A DNA stretch of 64,000 nucleotides from Flammeovirgaceae bacterium (GTDB lineage: Bacteria > Bacteroidota > Bacteroidia > Cytophagales > Cyclobacteriaceae). This document shows positions 28,355 through 36,078 of the stretch, piece by piece (the first letter of the stretch is position 1; each line of letters opens with the position of its first letter). The notes below the pieces were generated by a model. The model made no database searches. It was not told where the DNA came from and worked only from the letters and a program-made list of their open reading frames with translations. The stretch lies in assembly GCA_020635915.1 (NCBI GenBank), contig JACJYU010000001.1, positions 1,898,501-1,962,500 of the forward strand, written 5' to 3'. A program made the position numbers and the translations under genes.

Positions 28355-29527
28355 ATGGAAAAAGTTTACCCTATAAAATTCAATAAAAGCGAACTCTCCG
28401 GTGCATTTGGCGATATTGGCACCGACCTGCCTTTGATCATCGCCATGATACTTGCCGCCAACCTTTATGTGCCAGGCGCGCTCATTATGTTTGGCGTGAT
28501 GCAGGTATTTACCGGATGGGTCTATCGAATGCCCATGCCGGCACAACCCCTGAAGGCCATGGCGACCCTCGTTATAGCACAACAGATTGGCGGCAATATC
28601 TTGTTGGGGGCCGGTTTGGCCATCGGGCTGGTCATGCTTGTCCTGTCGGTAACGGGGCTGCTCGGCAAGATAGCCTCATGGGTGCCCAAAGTAGTGGTGC
28701 GCGGCCTCCAACTGGGCTTGGGCATCAGCCTGTGCTCACTGGCCTTTAAAAACTACATTTCCTCCGACTCCATCAATGGGTACATACTGGCCGGCATTTC
28801 TTTTGTCCTCATCCTTATTTTTATTGACAACAAAAGGTACCCCGTGTCCCTGCTGGTCATCGCATTGGGAATGGTGTACGCCTTTGTTTTCAAAATAGAT
28901 GCAGCGGAAGTGCCAAAAGCCCTGGGCTTCAGCCTTCCAGCCATGGGCGTTCCATCGGTGGAGGACATTACGAAAGGCTTTCTATTGTTGGCCCTGCCCC
29001 AAATCCCGCTTTCTTTGGGCAATTCCATTATTGCCACCCGGCAGGTAGCCCAGGATTTGTTCCCGGAAAGGAAAGGATTGAGCATAAAAAAAATCGGTAT
29101 CACCTACTCCATAATGAACCTCGTCAATCCTTTTTTTGGAGGAATACCCACTTGCCACGGGTCGGGGGGCATGGTGGGCCATTATGCGTTTGGGGGAAGG
29201 ACGGGCGGATCGGTCATTATCTATGGCTCCATGTACATTATCCTGGGCCTGTTCCTGGCCAGTGGGTTTCACAACCTGGTACAGGCGTTCCCATTACCGG
29301 TTCTGGGCGTGATCCTGATGGTGGAAGGGATTTCCTTAAGTTCTTTGATCAAGGATGTGGCAGGCGACCGGAAAGGTTTTATCATTACCTTGCTGGTGGG
29401 CGTTATCGCCTTTGGCCTGCCCTATGGCTTTGTGGTTTCGCTGGTAGTGGGCACGGTCGTTTATTACCTTCCCCTTTCCCTCAATGCGCTGTCCAATCTA
29501 GGGTCCAAAAAGCCACCGGCTAGTTAG
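28355..29527 (+). CDS. MOT1-type putative sulfate/molybdate transporter
   Basis: A 390-residue membrane protein with about ten helices. The ATG at 28355 is taken; an upstream in-frame TTG at 28346 is less likely. Two family motifs are clear: GAFGDIGTDLPLI in the first helix and MPAQPLKAMATLV in the third, which characterise the MOT1 branch of SulP-like transporters (molybdate transport in plants and some bacteria). The STAS domain of ordinary SulP carriers is missing, as is normal for MOT1. Substrate in bacteria is uncertain: molybdate or sulfate. Its 3' end overlaps the convergent PepSY gene by 8 bases. Confidence 0.85.
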   Translation: MEKVYPIKFNKSELSGAFGDIGTDLPLIIAMILAANLYVPGALIMFGVMQVFTGWVYRMPMPAQPLKAMATLVIAQQIGGNILLGAGLAIGLVMLVLSVTGLLGKIASWVPKVVVRGLQLGLGISLCSLAFKNYISSDSINGYILAGISFVLILIFIDNKRYPVSLLVIALGMVYAFVFKIDAAEVPKALGFSLPAMGVPSVEDITKGFLLLALPQIPLSLGNSIIATRQVAQDLFPERKGLSIKKIGITYSIMNLVNPFFGGIPTCHGSGGMVGHYAFGGRTGGSVIIYGSMYIILGLFLASGFHNLVQAFPLPVLGVILMVEGISLSSLIKDVAGDRKGFIITLLVGVIAFGLPYGFVVSLVVGTVVYYLPLSLNALSNLGSKKPPAS

Positions 29528-30053
29528 CTTTTATTTTCTTCACGATTTTTGGGCCATACCACAACCAAAAACCACTTAAAGAAAGGATCAGTAAACCCCA
29601 ACCCATTAAATTGGTGTAGGTGATTTTTACAAAATCACTGATAATGGAGCCATCATGCAGGTGTTCTATCCAATCGGAATGGCGCCTGAGCACAGATAGG
29701 GACTTTCCTGTTGCCCCGTCCACCTGGACCTCCCAATTTCTTTCTTTGAAGATGACCTTTACAATGCCTTTGCTGGGGCGGACATCAAGTTTGTCCACTT
29801 CGATGGTACGGCCCACCACGGAATCAACAGCATGGACGGCCGTCCGGACAATGGTTTGGATGCTAACCCATTGGGCCAGGTCAGTGGAGGTGCCTTTTTG
29901 AGCCGGGGGCTGTAGGATGTCCACGTTCTTTTTCCAACCGAGGAGTATCCCGGTGCTGGCGGTAAGGAGCATAAAGAGGCCCAGGCCCGTTCCAATGAAA
30001 CGGTGCCAAGTCCTGAATTTGCGGAGGGAGCCTGTGATTTTCCTGTAGTTCAT
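29520..30053 (-). CDS. PepSY-associated transmembrane protein
   Basis: A 177-residue inner-membrane protein. The Met at 30053 is chosen; the alternative upstream extension runs through a terminator hairpin. An N-terminal helix with the pattern FRTWHRFIGTGLGL opens it, a periplasmic PepSY-like segment (VDKLDVRPSKGIVKVIF, VQVDGATGKSL) lies in the middle, and a second helix ends the protein (GWGLLILSLSGFWLWYG). Relatives near TonB receptors are thought to reduce or process siderophore-bound or heme iron; this is family-level knowledge only. It lies downstream of the TonB receptor but behind a strong hairpin. Confidence 0.87.
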   Translation of the reverse strand: MNYRKITGSLRKFRTWHRFIGTGLGLFMLLTASTGILLGWKKNVDILQPPAQKGTSTDLAQWVSIQTIVRTAVHAVDSVVGRTIEVDKLDVRPSKGIVKVIFKERNWEVQVDGATGKSLSVLRRHSDWIEHLHDGSIISDFVKITYTNLMGWGLLILSLSGFWLWYGPKIVKKIKAN

Positions 30054-30062
30054 AAATGAAAA

Positions 30063-30089
30063 GCAGGGTGTTTGTAGCAAACACCCTGC
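30063..30089 (-). terminator. Intrinsic terminator of the TonB receptor gene
   Basis: A perfect 12-base-pair inverted repeat (GCAGGGTGTTTG / CAAACACCCTGC) with a 3-base loop, followed on the minus strand by TTTT and a further T-rich stretch. It starts 8 bases after the receptor stop codon and just before the PepSY start codon. Confidence 0.85.
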
Positions 30090-30097
30090 GTGCAATT

Positions 30098-32500
30098 TTA
30101 TAATTTCGCGATCAAAGATAGTATGAAATTCCTTCCTGGTGCGGAAATGCCTGAACTGTACGGCCGGTACCGTTGGTCCGTTATGTTTTCAATACCGGTG
30201 CTCAGGATAAAGTTCGCATTGACCTCGTACATCGCCTTTATGTTGAGTGTATACCACGAGGGGGCAAAATTGTTGCCGTTGGCATCCTTTGCATAGATTT
30301 CCGCTTTACCGCGCTCTTCCACGGCCAGGTCTTCAAATTTGCGCTTGCCCTGATAGGTGGCATAGAATTGCAGGTGAAGGTTGCCGGCCTTATAGGCAAA
30401 CCTCGAAACACCAAAAAGGGGCGCGGCATGCCTGGAGGGGCTTTTAGTTTCGTCATCCAATTCCTCTTCGCCACGCTGGGCGTTGAGGTCGGATGAGAAA
30501 CTAAACCCTGCCGGAAGCTTTACCTCCAGCCCGGCCTGTAGGCCATATACATTGGCCACTGCCGCATTTTGAATGGCCTGCACCTGGCTGAGGGCACCAT
30601 CATACATGATGCTGTCCATCCCATTAAGTTGGAAGTTCCTCCTAACCATCGCATTGTTCAGCACGGTATAGTACCCGGTGACGTCCAGCTTTACGGCCTC
30701 TCCAAACACTTTTGCAAAGCCCATGTCAAGGCTGTAGGCATTTTCTGCCTTCAGGTTGGGGTTGGGCACCGTCACGGCACCCGGCTCGGAATCAAACACT
30801 TTGCCAATGTCGTCTACATTGGGGGAGCGGAATGCCGTGCCAAAATTGGCGCTGATGACCCACGTGGGGGAAGGGCGGTAAACAGCCCCTATGCTTCCCG
30901 TCAGCGCCCCATTGTTGACGCTTGCCGTGCTGAAGGGAAAGGGGTAGAAGGTATTGTCAAACGTGGCATCCAATTTAAATTGATTGTAACGGATGCCGGC
31001 CTGCAAGGTAACCTGGCTGGACAACAAATATTCGTCATTAAGGTAGGCCGCTGCCGAGCCCCACGTGGATTGTGGGTAGCGGGATGGCCCCGGGGCCTCT
31101 ATGCCTGTAGCGATATCGGTTGTGGTGCCGGAGGAAGTAATGTCGTTTGCGACATACTCGATGCCATAAAACAAGGTGTTCCTATTGCCGGTGGACTTGA
31201 CAAAGTCCAGGTTGACCGAGTAGGCCTCCACCTGCTCGAGTGTTGTGCTCCTGTCGTCCTTGTTCAATGAACGGTCGATACGGCTTTCCTCAAACCGCTG
31301 TTGTGCCAGGCGCAAAACCGCTTTGTCGTACACCCCGCTACCGTTGTGGCTGATGTTCAAATTGTTCATCATCCAGATTTGGGGGCCATAGTTCCATTCC
31401 GCGTACCGGGCGGTTCCTTTCTTCCTGCGGTTGTGCCTGTCGTACCTTCCATAGGGGGATGTTTCCGAATAGTGAAACCCATACTGAAAATCCCATTTAT
31501 CGTTTGGCTTGAACCGGACCTTTTGCATTAAGTTCATTTGTGAGTATGCAGAAGGGATTTGCAAAAGTGGGTCGTCCTGCGTAATGACCCGGTCCACACT
31601 GTCTTGCCGTTGCACATAGTAGGGTTTGATATAGTCCTCGGGCCCGTGGCTCCCCTGGCGCAGGTGGCCGTAGTCCCATGAACTAAAGCTGCTTACCGAT
31701 GCCCATTTTTTCCATCCTACATTAATATCGAAGTGCCCGGTTTTTTCATTATTGGCAGAGGAATACCGGGTTACCACCTTTCCGGTGACGAGCGGGTTTT
31801 CGTCCAACGAAAACTGTGGGACAAGGGTTTGAAAGCCCATCACCCCCCCGATGGCATCGCTTCCGTAAATAACCGATCCGGGGCCAAAGAAAACCTCGGT
31901 GTTTTCCGTGGCAAAGGGATCAAGATTGATAACGTTTTGGATGTTCCCGCCCCTGAATATGGCGGTGTTCATGCGCACCCCATCCACGGTGTACAGCAAA
32001 CGGTTGGTGGCAAACCCCCGGATCATGGGGCTTCCCCCGCCTTGCTGGCTCTTTTGGACATATACCTTTCCAGAAATGCTCAGCAGGTCGGCAGCGGTTT
32101 GCGGGTTTAGCAAAGCTATTTCATTGGGCGAAATGGAGATGATCTTGGAAGGGATATTGGTGGAAGTCTGCCTCCAACGGGTGGCCGATACCACCACTTC
32201 ATCGAGGTTGAGGTTGGATGGCTCCATCCATAGTTCATTTCCGGATGAAACGATCTCGTCATATCCCTTCACCTGTGTTTGAAACCCCAACATCCTTATC
32301 TCTATTTTTTCCGAGCCTTTAAAACCGGAAATGTCGGCCTGCCCGTTGCCATTGGTAACGGCAAAGGCTTTTGGGTCTTGGGAATATAAGGTGACAAGGT
32401 CCAGGGGCTTGTTTGTGCCTTGTTCCTTAATGGTAATGGTTTGGGAATAGGAAAAGGTCACCGTGCCTATTGCCAGCCATAGTAGTATTATGTTTTTCAT
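30098..32500 (-). CDS. TonB-dependent outer-membrane receptor, heme/iron type
   Basis: An 800-residue receptor. The Met at 32500 opens a signal peptide (MKNIILLWLAIG to FSYSQ). A carboxypeptidase-D-like regulatory domain spans about residues 20-100, then a plug domain (VVVSATRW, TAADLLSISGKVYVQKSQQ, GSPMIRGFATNRLLYTVDG) and a 22-strand-type barrel ending in ILSLIAKL. The plug pattern with NRLLYTVDGVRMNTA and GPGSVIYGSDAIGG fits the heme/hemoglobin and iron-complex group. Ligand is not certain. It is flanked by a small membrane protein upstream and by the PepSY gene downstream, a common Bacteroidota iron-uptake neighbourhood. Confidence 0.93.
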   Translation of the reverse strand: MKNIILLWLAIGTVTFSYSQTITIKEQGTNKPLDLVTLYSQDPKAFAVTNGNGQADISGFKGSEKIEIRMLGFQTQVKGYDEIVSSGNELWMEPSNLNLDEVVVSATRWRQTSTNIPSKIISISPNEIALLNPQTAADLLSISGKVYVQKSQQGGGSPMIRGFATNRLLYTVDGVRMNTAIFRGGNIQNVINLDPFATENTEVFFGPGSVIYGSDAIGGVMGFQTLVPQFSLDENPLVTGKVVTRYSSANNEKTGHFDINVGWKKWASVSSFSSWDYGHLRQGSHGPEDYIKPYYVQRQDSVDRVITQDDPLLQIPSAYSQMNLMQKVRFKPNDKWDFQYGFHYSETSPYGRYDRHNRRKKGTARYAEWNYGPQIWMMNNLNISHNGSGVYDKAVLRLAQQRFEESRIDRSLNKDDRSTTLEQVEAYSVNLDFVKSTGNRNTLFYGIEYVANDITSSGTTTDIATGIEAPGPSRYPQSTWGSAAAYLNDEYLLSSQVTLQAGIRYNQFKLDATFDNTFYPFPFSTASVNNGALTGSIGAVYRPSPTWVISANFGTAFRSPNVDDIGKVFDSEPGAVTVPNPNLKAENAYSLDMGFAKVFGEAVKLDVTGYYTVLNNAMVRRNFQLNGMDSIMYDGALSQVQAIQNAAVANVYGLQAGLEVKLPAGFSFSSDLNAQRGEEELDDETKSPSRHAAPLFGVSRFAYKAGNLHLQFYATYQGKRKFEDLAVEERGKAEIYAKDANGNNFAPSWYTLNIKAMYEVNANFILSTGIENITDQRYRPYSSGISAPGRNFILSLIAKL

Positions 32501-32663
32501 TTGTGCAATAATTAAAATCCGGGGACCGTGCGGGCATCCGATAATATAACCGGTAAGGCCTATCGGGGCATTTGCAACAGCACGGCTCCACATGAAATTT
32601 TGATGCGCCCATTATTTTGGTGGCGCATTTACCTGAAGGTGGGCCCAGGCATGCCTGTGTTGC

Positions 32664-33197
32664 TTAGGCCTGGGGCGGGGGGGATTCGACCGGAAAGGAT
32701 TGGGCCAACAGGTTGGCCTGGTAACAATCCATTGATTGGGCCTTGCCTTCCGGAACAAACAGCATAAAGGGGTCCGGGGACAAATAGGCAAGGCTAAAAA
32801 AGTTGAGCAATTGTGAGGGTATGGGGCTGTTGTCTTCAGCAGTGGAGTTTAAGATTTCCGTTATAAAACCAATAAGGTTGTCTTCAGCGGCATCATGGCG
32901 TGCATATAATGTTACTTTCCCTCCTTTGAATTCCGGTTGGCCGTGGTCGTACATGCGGCCATCGATTTTAACCTCAAAATCGTTGACCCTTACCCTTTTG
33001 TATTCTTCCAGGGTAAAGGTAAATGTTTCGAGCCCTTCCTCTGGGAGGGTCCCAATCAACCTGCGCATTTCCTGGCGGATTTGCCCCTGCCTTACCACAA
33101 AGTAGACATAGGCCCCCATTAGGTGCGCCAGTAATGCAGAGAGGACGATGATGGAAACAATCCTTTTCACGGAAAACAAAATTACGGAAAAGAACAA
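32664..33197 (-). CDS. Small single-pass membrane or exported protein of unknown function
   Basis: A 177-residue protein that I do not recognise by name. A hydrophobic N-terminal segment (VKRIVSIIVLSALLAHLMGAYVYF) is either an anchor or an uncleaved signal; the rest is soluble, with charged beta-like stretches (FTFTLEEYKRVRVNDFEV, GGKVTLYARHD). The start is ambiguous: the ATG at 33197 precedes nine extra residues, while a GTG at 33170 gives a tidier signal and lies just after a TAATTTTG -7-like element (about 33176-33183). It precedes the TonB receptor by 163 bases, where homologous arrangements in Bacteroidota also place such a protein. Confidence 0.75.
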   Translation of the reverse strand: MFFSVILFSVKRIVSIIVLSALLAHLMGAYVYFVVRQGQIRQEMRRLIGTLPEEGLETFTFTLEEYKRVRVNDFEVKIDGRMYDHGQPEFKGGKVTLYARHDAAEDNLIGFITEILNSTAEDNSPIPSQLLNFFSLAYLSPDPFMLFVPEGKAQSMDCYQANLLAQSFPVESPPPQA

Positions 33198-33300
33198 AGG
33201 AGGACGTAAAAATTACAAGAGTGGAACCATATTGCCGCTAAATCCCGGCATTGCCCTCACTGGGCTGGGGGCACTGTTGGCCAACCCAGGGGCCACAATT

Positions 33301-34458
33301 TTATTTGAAATGCTTGAGCCTGATTATCTCTTCCGGCTTAAGGAACCGCCACTCCCCGCGGGGGAGGTCTTTTTTGTCCAGGCCGGCAAATACGACCCTG
33401 TCGAGCTTGCGCACTTCGTAGTCGAGGGACTCAAAAATCCTTCGCACGATACGGTTCCAGCCTATATGCAATTCAATGCCTACCGTTTTTTTGTCATCGC
33501 TGGTAATGGCCAGGTCGTCTACGATGGCCTTGCCCTCCTCAAGCCTAACGCCTTCCATGATTTTCTGGAAGTCATTTTTCGTGAGCGGGCGGTCCAACTC
33601 CACTTTGTAAATCTTTTTGGTATTATGGGAGGGATGCGTCAGTTTTTCCGCCAGGTCCCCATCGTTGGTGAGCAGCAGCAGGCCAGTGGTGTTGCGGTCC
33701 AGCCTTCCTACCGGGTACAGCCGTTCCCTGCAAGCGTTGGCCACCAGGTTCATCACGGTTTTGCGTTCCTTGGGGTCCGAGGTGGTGGTGATAAAGCCTT
33801 TGGGCTTGTTCAGGAGTATGTACACAGGCTTTTCCGCCTTTAGCACTTTGTCTTCATAGCGCACCACGTCCCCTTGCTTCACCTTATGCCCCATTTCCGT
33901 TATGGTCACCCCATTTACGCTAATGAGGCCTTTCCTTATCATTTCATCGGCCTCCCTTCGGGAGCCCATCCCACTGTTTGCGATGTATTTGTTGAGCCGG
34001 GTGAGCCCATCGTTGGCCGCTTCTTTCTTTTCGCCTCCTTCGGGCGGGGGGATATTTTTAGGGCTGGCCTTCCCCTTTTTGACAAACCCCAATGCGCGGG
34101 CCGTTGAATGGCCATAAGGTTCCTGTCGTGGCCCCTTTCCCTCAGGTTTTCCCGCTATCTTGCGGGTGCCCCTTTGGGGGACTGCCCCTCCCCTGAATGG
34201 CCTTTCGTCCCCATCGGAAGGTTTTGAACGTTTGGAAAATTTTTTAGCCCTTTCGTCCGGGCGGAAGGGCCTGGAAGGGCCGTCCTTTGAAAACCGGCCA
34301 TCATCGGATTTGGGCCTGCCGGCAACGCCCGATGGGCGCCCGAAAGAGCGCTTGGCGCCCTCTTCGTCATTGGCCTTGCGCCCTTTTTTTAGGAACGCTT
34401 TGTGGGGGGCCGTTTTCTTCCCAAATGAGGTTTTCTTGTCTGAACGTTTGTGCGCCAT
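33301..34458 (-). CDS. RluB/RsuA-type 23S/16S rRNA pseudouridine synthase with long basic N-terminal tail
   Basis: A 385-residue protein. Residues 1 to about 150 are a low-complexity extension rich in Lys, Arg, Gly, Pro and Asp. The S4 RNA-binding domain follows (LNKYIANSGMGSRREADEMI from about 155). The catalytic domain has the signature GRLDRNTTGLLLLTNDGDLA, whose Asp is the nucleophile. RluB modifies U2605 of 23S rRNA in E. coli; the exact target here is not fixed. It is the third gene of the minus-strand unit that starts with the DksA-like gene and scpB (gap of 36 bases to scpB). Confidence 0.9.
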   Translation of the reverse strand: MAHKRSDKKTSFGKKTAPHKAFLKKGRKANDEEGAKRSFGRPSGVAGRPKSDDGRFSKDGPSRPFRPDERAKKFSKRSKPSDGDERPFRGGAVPQRGTRKIAGKPEGKGPRQEPYGHSTARALGFVKKGKASPKNIPPPEGGEKKEAANDGLTRLNKYIANSGMGSRREADEMIRKGLISVNGVTITEMGHKVKQGDVVRYEDKVLKAEKPVYILLNKPKGFITTTSDPKERKTVMNLVANACRERLYPVGRLDRNTTGLLLLTNDGDLAEKLTHPSHNTKKIYKVELDRPLTKNDFQKIMEGVRLEEGKAIVDDLAITSDDKKTVGIELHIGWNRIVRRIFESLDYEVRKLDRVVFAGLDKKDLPRGEWRFLKPEEIIRLKHFK

Positions 34459-34494
34459 GGGCTAATGGATCAGGCACTTTGGCCTTTTATGTGC

Positions 34495-35064
34495 TTATTG
34501 GTTGTCCTCGGGGGATTCCCCTATGGTGTTTACCTCTTGTGTAAAATCCTTTGGCGTGGGCAGTTCGTTCAGGTCGTTGATGCCAAAGTATTCCATGAAT
34601 TTCGGGCTCGTGCCATACAGTATGGGCCGGCCAATGGTGTCGGCCTTGCCCCTGATTTCAACAAGGCCTTTGTCCAGAAGCTTTTGTACCGCATAGTCGC
34701 AGTTGACCCCACGGATATTTTCAATTTCCGATTTGGAAAGGGGCTGCTTATAGGCAATGATGGACAGGGTTTCCAATGCTGACGTGGACAACCTCTTCTT
34801 GGACTGCTGTTTGAGCATGATCCCGATGCTGGCCTGGTAGGCGGGTTTGGTGAGGAATTGATAGCCTCCCCCCGCTTTTGTCAATTGGAACGCATACTCT
34901 TCGGACTGGTATTTTTCATCCAGCACGAGAATGGCCGCCTGGATGTCCTCTTCAGGGACGTCTGCATTGAACATTTCCGTAAGGCAAGCCTTTATGTCCG
35001 CCAGTTTGGCCGGCCCCGGGGAGCAGAAGATCAGGGCCTCGATATGGTTTTGTAAAAAATTCAC
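34495..35064 (-). CDS. scpB: Segregation and condensation protein B
   Basis: A 189-residue winged-helix protein. ScpB dimers form part of the SMC-ScpAB condensin that compacts and segregates the chromosome. Family features: N-terminal HIEALIFCSPGPA, the segment RLSTSALETLSIIAYKQPLSKSEIENIRGVN within the second winged-helix, and the C-terminal GRPILYGTSPKFMEYFGI. Its start lies 2 bases after the stop of the DksA-like gene, so translation is probably coupled. scpA and smc are not in the window. Confidence 0.95.
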   Translation of the reverse strand: MNFLQNHIEALIFCSPGPAKLADIKACLTEMFNADVPEEDIQAAILVLDEKYQSEEYAFQLTKAGGGYQFLTKPAYQASIGIMLKQQSKKRLSTSALETLSIIAYKQPLSKSEIENIRGVNCDYAVQKLLDKGLVEIRGKADTIGRPILYGTSPKFMEYFGINDLNELPTPKDFTQEVNTIGESPEDNQ

Positions 35065-35066
35065 CT

Positions 35067-35921
35067 TTAGTCGGTTTGCATCATTTTGGCCTCAATGGAC
35101 TGTGTGGTATGGGGCACGGCAATCAACCTTTCCTTGGGGATGAGCTTTCCGGTCACCGAGCAGATGCCGTAGGTGCCATTCTTGATGCGGATCAGCGCAT
35201 TCTCCAGGTTGGTAATGTACTTGAGCTGCCGGGCGGCCAGTTGGCTCAGGTTTTCCTTCTCAGCCGTTTCGGCACCATCCTCCAGCACTTTTGTGTTTCC
35301 CCCCGAGGTGCTATCGGTGCCTTCGTCATTGTTGCGGTTGAGGGTTTCCTTCAAAATTTTAAATTCCATGCGGGCCTTTTCCAACTTTCCATTGATGAGG
35401 GTTTCGAATTCTTTCAGCTCGGCCGCGTTGTACCGGGTTTTATCGGAAGGGACCGGCTCTTTTGCAGGCCTGTGGGCGATGGGCCGTTGTGTCAATGCCG
35501 GGAAAATATTCAACTGGGGGGGCGTTTTGGGCAAAGGGGATATAGGGTTATCCTTCTTTTTGCCAACGGATGGCACAGTGGGGGTGGCGGCCCTCCGCAT
35601 CGGCCTGGCAGTGGTTATCCCTTTTTTAGGTGCCGCCTTTGCCGCCTTTTTGGAAGGTGCTTTTTTGGCCACTGCCTTTTTTACGGACTGCTTTTTTGTC
35701 TTTTTGGGGGCTGCTTTTTTGGTTGCCGCTTTTTTCGGGGCTTTCTTGGCTGCCTTTTTGGCCACTTTTTTCGGTTTTGCCACCTTTTTGGCCTTGGTCG
35801 TTTTCTTTGCTTTCGCCACTTTCTTTTTTACTGCCTTTTTTGCTTTCGCCACTTTCTTTGGTTTAACGGTTTTCTTAGCCTTTTTAAGAGCTTTCTTTGT
35901 TTTTTTAGCTGATTTGGCCAT
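35067..35921 (-). CDS. DksA/TraR-like protein with histone-H1-like N-terminal tail and no zinc site
   Basis: A 284-residue protein in two parts. Residues 1 to about 110 consist of Lys/Ala/Pro repeats (KKVAKAKK, KKAAKKAPKK) like the eukaryotic histone H1 C-terminus or the bacterial HctB type; this should bind DNA. From about residue 165 a coiled coil (LKEFETLINGKLEKARMEF) leads to a DksA-like C-terminal module. Of the canonical zinc ligands (C-x2-C-x17-C-x2-C), only Cys254 remains; positions 257, 275 and 278 are Thr, Ser and Ala. The zinc-free module is frequent in Bacteroidota. It heads the operon with scpB and an rRNA pseudouridine synthase. Confidence 0.9.
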   Translation of the reverse strand: MAKSAKKTKKALKKAKKTVKPKKVAKAKKAVKKKVAKAKKTTKAKKVAKPKKVAKKAAKKAPKKAATKKAAPKKTKKQSVKKAVAKKAPSKKAAKAAPKKGITTARPMRRAATPTVPSVGKKKDNPISPLPKTPPQLNIFPALTQRPIAHRPAKEPVPSDKTRYNAAELKEFETLINGKLEKARMEFKILKETLNRNNDEGTDSTSGGNTKVLEDGAETAEKENLSQLAARQLKYITNLENALIRIKNGTYGICSVTGKLIPKERLIAVPHTTQSIEAKMMQTD

Positions 35922-35958
35922 GATTCCTCTCTTTTGTCCTAATTCAGAAAAAGTTGCG

Positions 35959-35987
35959 CAAAATTAACCGCTCACGCCCTAAACAAA
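35959..35987 (-). promoter_or_regulatory. Promoter of the DksA-like/scpB/rluB-type operon
   Basis: Minus-strand TTTG (35984-35987), 17 bases, then TAATTTTG (35959-35966). It lies about 38 bases upstream of the ATG at 35921. Both elements fit the Bacteroidota consensus. Confidence 0.55.
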
Positions 35988-35994
35988 AAATGTA

Positions 35995-36010
35995 TTGGAA
36001 TTAATTCCAA
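35995..36010. repeat. Perfect 16-base palindrome upstream of the H1-tailed DksA-like gene
   Basis: TTGGAATTAATTCCAA reads identically on both strands. It lies 8 bases upstream of the -33 element of the DksA-like operon promoter and could be an operator; no T-run follows it. Confidence 0.4.
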
Positions 36011-36052
36011 ATCATTGGGATTCATTGGATTTGCCCCACTTGGCAAGGATGT

Positions 36053-36074
36053 GCCCGGTTTTCAATATCCGGGC
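36053..36074 (-). terminator. Weak hairpin after the lamin-tail protein gene
   Basis: GCCCGG pairs with CCGGGC around a 10-base loop, directly after the stop codon at 36079. No T-run, so the role is uncertain. Confidence 0.3.
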
Positions 36075-36078
36075 CCCA

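Noticed and set aside
32603..32628. Inverted repeat ATGCGCC/GGCGCAT between the small membrane protein and the TonB receptor
   Set aside because: Seven pairs with a 12-base loop and no T-run; no riboswitch or regulator site pattern could be supported.
35076..35912. Long hydrophobic open frames on the plus strand opposite the H1-tailed DksA-like gene
   Set aside because: Phe/Leu-rich reading is the necessary complement of Lys/Ala repeats; no membrane-protein pattern or start signal.
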